Assembly (NCBI RefSeq): GCF_016907385.1
Contig: NZ_JAFBBU010000001.1
Coordinates: 1,922,001 to 1,986,000 of the forward strand
DNA: 64,000 nucleotides
Reading direction: 5' to 3'
From: Subtercola frigoramans
GTDB lineage: Bacteria > Actinomycetota > Actinomycetes > Actinomycetales > Microbacteriaceae
Shown here: in pieces, positions 44,221 to 51,662 of the stretch
Layout: the number at the start of each line of letters is the position of its first letter
Position numbering within the stretch: position 1 is the first letter of the stretch
Translations under genes and position numbers: made by a program
Notes under the pieces: model-generated
The model's input: the letters and a program-made list of their open reading frames with translations, nothing else
What the model was told of the DNA's origin: nothing
Database searches by the model: none

Positions 44221-45105
44221 ATGAGAACCAGCATCACCCTTCTCGTCACCGCACTGCTCGCCCTCGGCGGCTGGCTGACCTACAGTGCCGTCACAGCCCC
44301 CGGCCAGTCCGCCCACGCTGCAATCGGGGTGCCCGGGCAGACCGACCTCGCGGCTCTGGCACCGGACGCTGTCACCCCCGTCGACCCGTCACCCCCCACG
44401 CTCCCCGAACCCACGTCACCGACTTCGTCGGCATCGGGTACCTCTGACGCGTCAACCACGACGGCCGGCCCCGGACTCGCGGGTACCACTGCAGGCGCAA
44501 CGGGGACCACTACATCGAGCAACACCGGCAATTCACGCAGGGTCGACCGTGCTTGGGCGCAGCGCGCGGTATCGGCCACGGGCATCCCGTATCGCGCAGT
44601 GCTCGGCTATGCCGGCGCGACCATCGCTCTGCAGACTGAGCAACCCGCGTGCCACCTGGGCTGGAGCACCCTTGCCGCCCTCGGCAACATCGAGTCTGGG
44701 CACGGAACACATGCCGGTTCGCGCATACAAGACGACGGCTGGGACACTCCCGGCATCTTCGGCCCCTCACTCGACGGCACAAGCTATGACGCGATCGCCG
44801 CCGCGCCGACGGGCACCACGGGTAACGCGGGCGGCACGTCAGCCCAGTGGGCCAGGGCCGCGGGGCCACTGCAGTTCATCCCCTCGACCTGGGCCCAGTG
44901 GGGCGCAGACGGCAACGCCGACGGTGTGGCCGACCCCCAGCAGATCGACGATGCGGCGTTGACCGCCGGGCGCTACCTCTGCAGCTACGGGGATCTGTCG
45001 ACGGCAGCGGGCTGGCGAGCATCCGTCTTCGCCTACAACCACGTCGAGACGTACGTGGACTCGGTCGCAGCGACGGCGAATCTGTATGCCGCCGAGGTGG
45101 GGTGA
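44221..45105 (+). CDS. secreted lytic transglycosylase-like protein
   Basis: 294 aa. An N-terminal signal/anchor helix (ITLLVTALLALGGWLTYSAV), a Pro/Thr/Ser-rich linker (about 50-105), and then an SLT-type muramidase domain. The catalytic Glu is Glu158 in LAALGNIESGHG. Further transglycosylase features are DDGWDTPGIFGPSLDG, AAGPLQFIPSTWAQWGADGNADG and SVFAYNHVETYVDSV. It should cut peptidoglycan outside the membrane. ATG start at 44221; the PASTA kinase gene starts 4 bp after the stop, suggesting joint cell-wall function. Confidence 0.93.
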   Translation: MRTSITLLVTALLALGGWLTYSAVTAPGQSAHAAIGVPGQTDLAALAPDAVTPVDPSPPTLPEPTSPTSSASGTSDASTTTAGPGLAGTTAGATGTTTSSNTGNSRRVDRAWAQRAVSATGIPYRAVLGYAGATIALQTEQPACHLGWSTLAALGNIESGHGTHAGSRIQDDGWDTPGIFGPSLDGTSYDAIAAAPTGTTGNAGGTSAQWARAAGPLQFIPSTWAQWGADGNADGVADPQQIDDAALTAGRYLCSYGDLSTAAGWRASVFAYNHVETYVDSVAATANLYAAEVG

Positions 45106-45108
45106 CCC

Positions 45109-47160
45109 GTGCAGCACGCATCGGAAGGGCTCATCTCCGGGCGATTTAGGCTCGGCGACCTGCTGGGAAGCGGTGGTTCGGCCTCGGTCTTCGACGCGGT
45201 CGACGTCACGGTACCGAACATCGGTGCCGCACCTGCCGCACCTGCCGCACCCGACGAATCTGATGCACCCGATCCTGGGGCAGCACCCACTTCGTCGCCG
45301 GGGTCGGAAGAGGCGCCAGGTTCTGACTCGACGCCCCTCGAAGCGCCCGAAACCCATGTCGCGCTGAAGATCCTGCACCCGCACCTGTCGCGCTCGCCCG
45401 AAGCCCGTGATGCCTTCTTCACCGAGGCGTTGGCGGCCGAGAAGCTGCGGCACCCGAACATCGTCGCGGTGCTCGGCGTCGGCGTGCATGACCCTGAGGG
45501 CGAGCCACTCGCGTGGATCGCCCTGGAGCGCGCACCGGGCATCACGCTGGCCGAGTTCGTCGAACTGAACGGCGCGCTGAGTGTCTCGAGCAGCCTGGCC
45601 CTTGCCGATGGTCTCTTGCGCGCACTCGAGGCGGCCCACGCTGTCGGGCTCGTGCACCGAGACGTGTCGCCGGCCAATATCATGGTCGAACCCGGGCAGC
45701 ACACCGTTCTGACCCCCGAGGCGGTGCGGTTGGTCGATTTCGGCCTCGCCGACGCAGCCGGGCGCCCGGTGCTCGGCGCCGACATCCTGCGGAGCATCCA
45801 GCCAAACTCCGGCGACTCGAGCACGCGGACGCCGGGGCCCAGCGACGACACACTGCCCTCCGCGCAGAGCGCCTCGCCGCTCGGCGCACTTGGAGTGCTC
45901 GGCAGCGCCAACTACATGTCGCCCGAGCAGGCCCTCGGCGAAGCCGTCGACGAACGCGGCGACATCTACCAGGTTGGTGCGGTGCTGCACTTCGCGCTCA
46001 CCGGGCGCCCACCGTTCGTTCGCGACTCGACCTCTGCCGTCATGCGGGCCCACGTGAATGCGCCACCGCCCGTCCCGTCGGTGCTGTATTCCGGCATTCC
46101 CCGTGCCGTCGATCGCCTGGTCGTCAAAGCGCTGCTCAAAGACCCGGCCAGTCGCTACCGCTCTGCCGCCTCCATGCGTGAGGCCGTCCTTCTCCTCGAA
46201 GTGCGAAACACCGCGCTCAACGCGCAACGAACGGTCATGCTGCCCCAGGCCGGCATCACGACACAGATGATCGCCCCACCCCCGCTCGCACCCCGCCGCC
46301 CCACGGGCCCGCCGGGGCAGGGGCGAACGGCCGCCACCGCACGCCAGCAGCCCCCATCCGGCCCGGTGTTCACCGGAGTCTCCCGGCCCACCGCCGCCGC
46401 CGCAGACGTTACACCCGCCCAGGTCACTCCCGGCCAGCTCGGTGCAGCGTCGGACACTCCGGCGACATTCGGCAGCAGGCGCCAGCGTGGTGGGGGAGCC
46501 GTGTGGGCCGGCATCATCCTCACGCTGACGGTCGTTGCCGTGGCGTGGGTGCTCGCCACCACGTCGAACCCGAGCTCGTCGACAGCAGCAGGGACGGGTT
46601 CAGCGAACCCGGTCAGTCACGCGGCAACGCCGTCTGCGACTGCCAGCGCAGAGCCGAGCCAGACGCCGGTGGTCACCGCGGCCGCGAGCACTGCTCCCTC
46701 ACAGGTCGCTGCGCCCACTCTGGTTTCGCTCACTCTGGCCGACGCGAGAGCAGCACTCACGGCAGCAGGACTCACGCTCGGAAGCATCACGTCACAGGAC
46801 TCCAATCGAGCTGGTGACACCGTGCTGTCGGTTTCACGCACTGCGGTCACCAGCGTCGATGCGGGCAGCGCGGTCGACGTCGTGGTCGCCTCCGGCTCGA
46901 ACGCCGTGCCGGTCGTCACCGGGCTCGGTCAGAGCGACGCGATCGCGAGCATCCAGTCAGCGGGTTTCGCCGTGGTGGTGCAGACGCAGGTGAACGGTGC
47001 AGCTGCGCCCGGCACGGTGACCGGAACGCAACCGGCCGAGACGTCGTCACTGCGGCTCGGCAGCTCGGTCACCATCGTCGTCGCGACGGCCCCTGCCACA
47101 CCTGCCCCGACACCGAGCACCACGGGCACGCCGACACCGTCAGCGACCCCGCACGCATGA
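45109..47160 (+). CDS. Ser/Thr protein kinase with two PASTA domains
   Basis: 683 aa membrane kinase of the Stk/PknB type. Kinase domain about 10-365: glycine loop LLGSGGSASVF, catalytic Lys87 in VALKIL, HRDVSPANIMV, DFG in LVDFGLAD, and SPEQALGE. A juxtamembrane Pro-rich region leads to one transmembrane helix (VWAGIILTLTVVAVAWVLA, about 465-483). The extracellular part has a Ser/Thr/Ala linker and two PASTA repeats (PTLVSLTLADARAALTAAGL and VPVVTGLGQSDAIASIQSAG), which sense peptidoglycan fragments in the family. Unusual: about 45 extra Ala/Pro/Glu/Asp residues between the glycine loop and Lys87, and another insert after DFG. Confidence 0.93.
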   Translation: MQHASEGLISGRFRLGDLLGSGGSASVFDAVDVTVPNIGAAPAAPAAPDESDAPDPGAAPTSSPGSEEAPGSDSTPLEAPETHVALKILHPHLSRSPEARDAFFTEALAAEKLRHPNIVAVLGVGVHDPEGEPLAWIALERAPGITLAEFVELNGALSVSSSLALADGLLRALEAAHAVGLVHRDVSPANIMVEPGQHTVLTPEAVRLVDFGLADAAGRPVLGADILRSIQPNSGDSSTRTPGPSDDTLPSAQSASPLGALGVLGSANYMSPEQALGEAVDERGDIYQVGAVLHFALTGRPPFVRDSTSAVMRAHVNAPPPVPSVLYSGIPRAVDRLVVKALLKDPASRYRSAASMREAVLLLEVRNTALNAQRTVMLPQAGITTQMIAPPPLAPRRPTGPPGQGRTAATARQQPPSGPVFTGVSRPTAAAADVTPAQVTPGQLGAASDTPATFGSRRQRGGGAVWAGIILTLTVVAVAWVLATTSNPSSSTAAGTGSANPVSHAATPSATASAEPSQTPVVTAAASTAPSQVAAPTLVSLTLADARAALTAAGLTLGSITSQDSNRAGDTVLSVSRTAVTSVDAGSAVDVVVASGSNAVPVVTGLGQSDAIASIQSAGFAVVVQTQVNGAAAPGTVTGTQPAETSSLRLGSSVTIVVATAPATPAPTPSTTGTPTPSATPHA

Positions 47161-47282
47161 GCGTGCCGGCCCACTCTCACGCCATCGCGTCGGCCCGGGC
47201 ATCCACCCGTCGTGCGCACGATACTCGTGACCCTCGCACTGGGGGCGCCGGCCGATTTCTGATCATGCCGTGTCCATACCTC

Positions 47283-47311
47283 CTTCACCCTCCCGGCCCC
47301 GGGCGTTCACC
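47283..47311 (+). promoter_or_regulatory. candidate PhoP (PHO) box upstream of pstC
   Basis: TTCACC occurs at 47284 and again, as GTTCACC, at 47305-47311. The two copies are exactly 22 bases apart, two turns of the 11-bp spacing seen between PhoP direct-repeat units (GTTCACC-like) in actinobacteria. The middle unit is poor. It lies about 66 bp before the pstC start in a 216-bp gap that otherwise shows only the ribosome site GGAGG near 47366. Phosphate-starvation control of the locus is inferred. Confidence 0.4.
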
Positions 47312-47376
47312 TTGCCCGGTGATTATCAGGCCTGTGGTGCGGAGCCTGCCCGAGGCATGCCACAAGGAGGTGCACA

Positions 47377-48543
47377 GTGTCTGAAAAGAAGTTCGACTCG
47401 TTGACAGACGTGCACAGCATGCTCACCGACAAGACCAGCGTGAAGACCCCCGTCGAGCGGGTGTTCGCCGACGAAGTCGGCCCCGACCCGTCAGCGCTGC
47501 GGCCACCGCTTCCCCCTGACTCAGACGACGCACCCACCCATGTGAACCCCGACCCGATCAACATGATCGGCGTTCACAAGCGGTCGCTGAAGTCACGCCC
47601 GTCACGCTCGGACTCGATCTTCAAAGGCGTCTCGTTCACCGCCGGCGCAACCACGGTCGGCATCATGCTCGCCGTCGGCCTCTTTCTCACCCTGCGCGCC
47701 AGCGACGCCCTGCAGGTGCAGGGCATCAACTTTCTGCTCGAACAACAGTGGTCGCCCGACACCCACCAGTTCGGCATCGCCGCCGTGATCTTCGGTACCT
47801 TCACCATCGCCATCATCGCCATGTGCGTCGGTGTGCCGCTGGCCGTCGGCACAGCACTGCTGCTCTCCGAGGTCGTGCGCGGCGGGCTGCGCTCCTTTCT
47901 CGTGTCGCTCGTCGACCTCATGGCCGCCGTTCCCAGCGTGGTCTTCGGCCTCTGGGGTCTCTTCTTTCTGCAATCGGCGGTCATCCCGGTATCGAAGTGG
48001 ATCTCGACCTACTTCGCCTGGATCCCCGTCTTCGCCGTGACCGACCCCTCCAGCGGCCAGACCCTCACCGAGGCGAGCGCTTTCACCTCCTCGGCCTTCA
48101 TCGCCGGAATCGTCGTCGGCCTGATGGTCGTACCCACGCAGACCTCCGTCATGCGCGAGGCCTTCTCGCAGGCACCCATCGGCGAGCGCGAAGCAGCCTT
48201 CGCCCTGGGCTCCACCCGCTGGGGCATGATCCGCACGGTCGTCATCCCCTTCGGGCGCGGCGGGATGATCGGGGGAGTCATGCTCGGCCTCGGCCGCGCC
48301 CTCGGCGAGACCATCGCGGTGTATCTGATCATCTCGCCGATCTTCTCGATCAACTGGCAAGTGCTGAAGACCGGCACCAACTCGGTCTCGGCCCTGATCG
48401 CGCTGCGCTACGGCGAAGCGACCCAGTTCGGGCTCTCCGCCCTCATGGCCGCAGGGTTGGTGCTCTTTCTCATCACCCTGGTCATCAATTTCACCGCATC
48501 GTCGATCGTGGCCCGTTCACGCTCCGGCGCTGAGACGAGCTAG
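47377..48543 (+). CDS. pstC: phosphate ABC transporter permease PstC
   Basis: 388 aa. The permease part (about 85-388) has six transmembrane helices, the PstC feature VDLMAAVPSVVFGLWGLFFL, and the coupling-helix sequence EAAFALGSTRWGMIRTVVIPFGRGG that contacts PstB. A cytoplasmic N-terminal extension of about 75 residues (SEKKFDSLTDVHSMLTDK ... PPLPPDSDDAPTHV) precedes the first helix and is absent in ordinary PstC. GTG start at 47377 with GGAGG 7 bases before. First gene of a locus that ends in pstB at 60985. Confidence 0.96.
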   Translation: MSEKKFDSLTDVHSMLTDKTSVKTPVERVFADEVGPDPSALRPPLPPDSDDAPTHVNPDPINMIGVHKRSLKSRPSRSDSIFKGVSFTAGATTVGIMLAVGLFLTLRASDALQVQGINFLLEQQWSPDTHQFGIAAVIFGTFTIAIIAMCVGVPLAVGTALLLSEVVRGGLRSFLVSLVDLMAAVPSVVFGLWGLFFLQSAVIPVSKWISTYFAWIPVFAVTDPSSGQTLTEASAFTSSAFIAGIVVGLMVVPTQTSVMREAFSQAPIGEREAAFALGSTRWGMIRTVVIPFGRGGMIGGVMLGLGRALGETIAVYLIISPIFSINWQVLKTGTNSVSALIALRYGEATQFGLSALMAAGLVLFLITLVINFTASSIVARSRSGAETS

Positions 48544-48551
48544 GCGCGCAC

Positions 48552-49937
48552 ATGACCACCATCACCACGTTCGAGAAGCCCGTTTCGGGCGACCCCGACG
48601 ACGACGGTTTCGGCGAGGGTACCCAGCACGACGAAGACCTCGATTCAGGGCCCCGCCTGACCTTCATACCTCCCCACGTGCACGAGGGAGCTCCCACCGA
48701 GCCCGCACCGCGCCGCCGCCTGCGCGAGGCGACCCTCGACGAACGTTTCAACATCATCGGCGCACTCGTCGCCGGCCCCACCCTGGCGACACTGCTGTTC
48801 GGCTGGTTCACCCCGCTCACCGGCCCCATCGGCTGGGTCGTCGTGGCCTTCATCTCCTTCATCGGCTTCTACATCCTGCTGGTCTCCCTCCGCTCCGACC
48901 GCGAAGAAGTCAAAGACCGTGTTCTTACCGTGCTGCTGATCAGCGCCGGTACCGTGCTGTTCAGCGCCCTCGTCTTCGTGGTCATCTTCACAGTGAGCCG
49001 CGGACTCGAAGCCCTGCCGCACCTGAACTTCTTCACCCAGACGATGCAGTTCGCCGGCCCGCTCGACGGTCTCGACGTGGGAGGTATCGCCCACGCGATC
49101 GTGGGCACGCTCATCCAGATCTCCATCGCCCTGCTGATCACGATTCCGCTCGGTATCACCACCGCCGTGTTCCTCAACGAGATCGGCGGCAAGTTCGCGC
49201 GATTCGTGCGAACTATCTCCGACGCGATGACAGCTCTGCCGTCGATCGTGGCCGGCCTCTTCGTGTACGCCGCCGTCATCCAGCTCTTCACCCACCAGCG
49301 CTCGGGGTTCGCTGCGGCAATCGCCATCGCGGTGATGATGCTGCCGATCATCATCCGCGCCTCCGATGTCGTGCTCCGACTCGTGCCAGGCAACTTGCGC
49401 GAGGCCGCATACGCTCTGGGCTCGACCCGATGGCGCACCGTCTGGGAGGTCGTGCTGCCGACGGCTCGTTCGGGCCTCGTCACCGCGGTCATCCTGGGCA
49501 CTGCACGCGGTATCGGCGAGACCTCGCCCGTGCTGCTCACCTCGGGCATCACGGCCGTGATGAACCTCAACCCCTTCGAGGGCCCGATGATCTCGCTGCC
49601 ATTGCAGGTGTTCGACTTCGTCAAGTCGCCCCAGCCCACCATGATCGCGCGAGGGTTCGGCACGGCGGCCGTGCTGATCTCGCTCGTTCTTCTGCTGTTC
49701 ATCGTTGCGCGCCTCATCGGTGGCAAGGGCCCAGGGCAGCTCTCCGACGGCCAGCGCCGCCGGGTCGCCCAGCAGTCAGCGGATGACCTGCAGCGCATCA
49801 CCGTCATGAAGTACGCCCTCGCCCAGAGTGTCGAGGCCACACAGACCGCAGCCCCTGCGCCCCCGAGCTCCGCACCTCCCACACAAGCACCCACGACCCA
49901 CGTGACCACGAACAACAGCGAGGAGACGTCTCAGTGA
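48552..49937 (+). CDS. pstA: phosphate ABC transporter permease PstA
   Basis: 461 aa, about 150 more than usual. The permease core (about 75-395) shows the helices and the coupling loop REAAYALGSTRWRTVWEVVLPTARSG, and ALPSIVAGLFVYAAVIQLF. An acidic N-terminal cytoplasmic tail of about 60 residues and a C-terminal tail of about 75 residues ending in a Pro/Thr/Ala-rich stretch (APAPPSSAPPTQAPTTHV) are extra. ATG start at 48552, 8 bp after pstC. Its stop overlaps the GTG of pstS. Confidence 0.95.
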   Translation: MTTITTFEKPVSGDPDDDGFGEGTQHDEDLDSGPRLTFIPPHVHEGAPTEPAPRRRLREATLDERFNIIGALVAGPTLATLLFGWFTPLTGPIGWVVVAFISFIGFYILLVSLRSDREEVKDRVLTVLLISAGTVLFSALVFVVIFTVSRGLEALPHLNFFTQTMQFAGPLDGLDVGGIAHAIVGTLIQISIALLITIPLGITTAVFLNEIGGKFARFVRTISDAMTALPSIVAGLFVYAAVIQLFTHQRSGFAAAIAIAVMMLPIIIRASDVVLRLVPGNLREAAYALGSTRWRTVWEVVLPTARSGLVTAVILGTARGIGETSPVLLTSGITAVMNLNPFEGPMISLPLQVFDFVKSPQPTMIARGFGTAAVLISLVLLLFIVARLIGGKGPGQLSDGQRRRVAQQSADDLQRITVMKYALAQSVEATQTAAPAPPSSAPPTQAPTTHVTTNNSEETSQ

Positions 49938-51457
49938 CGCCGCGCATCCGATTCCTTCGTTTCTTCACCGCGGCTTCGGCCTTCGCGGTTCTGCTCGTCA
50001 GCGCTGTTGGTGGTGTGACGACGCAGAGCGCCTCGGCCGACACCTACGTGCCCATCTCGGGCAGTGGTTCGACGTGGTCGTCGAACGCGCTCGACCAGTG
50101 GCGCAAGGACTTCGCCTCGAACTTCGGCGTCACGGTCAACTACTCGGCGTCGGGTTCGTCTGCTGGGCGAACAGACTTCATCAACGGCTCTGTCGACTTC
50201 GCGGTGAGTGAGATTCCGTTCCAGACCGCGCCGGTCGACGGTTCGGCTCCGGAGAACGCCACAGATTACGCCTACATGCCCATCGTGGCCGGTGGCACGT
50301 CGTTCATGTACAACCTCAACATCGGTGGCAAGCGCGTCACCGACCTGCAGCTCGACGGCGACACCATCACCAAGATGTTCACCGGCAAGATCACCAATTG
50401 GAACGACCCCGCCATCCAGGCGACGAACCCCAGCCTGGCGATGCCGAACAAGCCGATCGTGCCGGTCGTGCGCTCCGACGGCTCGGGGTCGACCGCGCAG
50501 TTCACCCTGTGGATGGCGAAGCAGCATTCCGATGTGTGGTGCCCCTTCGTCAACGAAGCACCGGGCGACAGCTGTGGGCTCACCTCGCAGTACCCCAACG
50601 CGAGCTTTGCGAAGTTCCAGAGCGGGTCGCTCGGTGTGGCCGGGTACGTGAGCCAGGGCTACGGCGAAGGCGCGATCACGTACGTCGAGTACTCGTATGC
50701 GCTCAACTCAAAGTTCCCGGTTGCGAAAGTGCTGAATACGGCAGGAAACTACGCCGAGCCGACGGCCTCCGCTGTCGCGATCGCGCTCGGCAAGGCGAAG
50801 ATCAACGCCGACCTCACACAGGACCTCAGCGAGGTGTACACCAACCCCGACACGGCGGCGTATCCGCTTTCGAGCTACTCGTACATGATCATCCCGACGG
50901 TGGCGAAGGGTATCTTCACCACAGACAAGGGAAAGACTCTCGCGGCCTTCGTGACGTATGTGCTCTGCAATGGGCAACAACAGGCGGCCGCCCTCGGCTA
51001 TTCGCCGCTGCCCGCAAACCTCGTCTCCGCCGCCTCCGAACAGGTGAAACGCATTCCGGGAGGCCCGGCTGCCGGAATCGACTGTTCCAAGGTCAAGGGC
51101 GGCTCTGCTGGCGTCACGGTCACACCAGACCCGACAACCAGTGCGGCCGCAACAACGGCCGGTGCTGGCGGTGCAGCCAGCACCGGCGCCTCAACAACCG
51201 ACGGCTCCACTGGTGCGGCGACCACGGATTCCGCTGCCGCCGCAGCAGCGTCGAACACCGCCGTCTACGACGCCAACGGTGCCATCGTCAGCGGTTCCTC
51301 AGGGGTCGGGGCTGCAGTTGCTGCGTCAAAACCCCTCGTGCTCGACGACAGCGCGTTCGGCTCCCAACAGATCGTGATGATCGTGGCCGGCATTCTGCTG
51401 GTGCTCGCGATCGTTCTGCCGCCGTTCCTTTCTCGTCGCCTGAAACGGAGCAAATAG
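49934..51457 (+). CDS. pstS: phosphate-binding protein PstS, anchored by a C-terminal helix
   Basis: 507 aa. Signal peptide 1 to about 35 (ends ...SASA-DTYVP) without a lipobox Cys. The PstS fold (about 37-380) has PISGSGSTWSSNALDQW, NYSASGSSAGRTDFINGSVDFAVSEIPF, FTGKITNWNDP, VVRSDGSGSTAQFTLW and YVEYSYAL; it should bind phosphate through the GSG-type loops. A Thr/Ala/Gly/Ser-rich linker (about 390-470) and a C-terminal transmembrane helix follow (IVMIVAGILLVLAIVLPPFLSRRLKRSK region). So it is tethered by a helix and not by lipid. GTG start at 49934 overlaps pstA. Confidence 0.95.
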   Translation: MTPRIRFLRFFTAASAFAVLLVSAVGGVTTQSASADTYVPISGSGSTWSSNALDQWRKDFASNFGVTVNYSASGSSAGRTDFINGSVDFAVSEIPFQTAPVDGSAPENATDYAYMPIVAGGTSFMYNLNIGGKRVTDLQLDGDTITKMFTGKITNWNDPAIQATNPSLAMPNKPIVPVVRSDGSGSTAQFTLWMAKQHSDVWCPFVNEAPGDSCGLTSQYPNASFAKFQSGSLGVAGYVSQGYGEGAITYVEYSYALNSKFPVAKVLNTAGNYAEPTASAVAIALGKAKINADLTQDLSEVYTNPDTAAYPLSSYSYMIIPTVAKGIFTTDKGKTLAAFVTYVLCNGQQQAAALGYSPLPANLVSAASEQVKRIPGGPAAGIDCSKVKGGSAGVTVTPDPTTSAAATTAGAGGAASTGASTTDGSTGAATTDSAAAAAASNTAVYDANGAIVSGSSGVGAAVAASKPLVLDDSAFGSQQIVMIVAGILLVLAIVLPPFLSRRLKRSK

Positions 51458-51662
51458 CCCAGCCGCACCACCCCGATCACACCCCTGAAGCGCGCTCGGT
51501 CTGGGGTGTCTCCGCTGCGCCATTCTGCCCCGAAGCGCCCGCCCCATTGTGAAATCTCCGAAGCAGTACTCGTTATCACGTCGTTCATCTGGGCGACACT
51601 CTCCGCCCCTACTTTTGTGCCGTTCCTCTTCGAAACCGCTGGTTTCCAGCTTGGAGTTTGCC
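51458..51662. other. 205-bp gap between pstS and the giant PBP-like gene
   Basis: Holds an inverted repeat ACACCCC (51479-51485) / GGGGTGT (51503-51509) shortly after the pstS stop, possibly a weak terminator, and the ribosome site at 51653-51656. No promoter is clear and no small gene is convincing. Confidence 0.4.
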
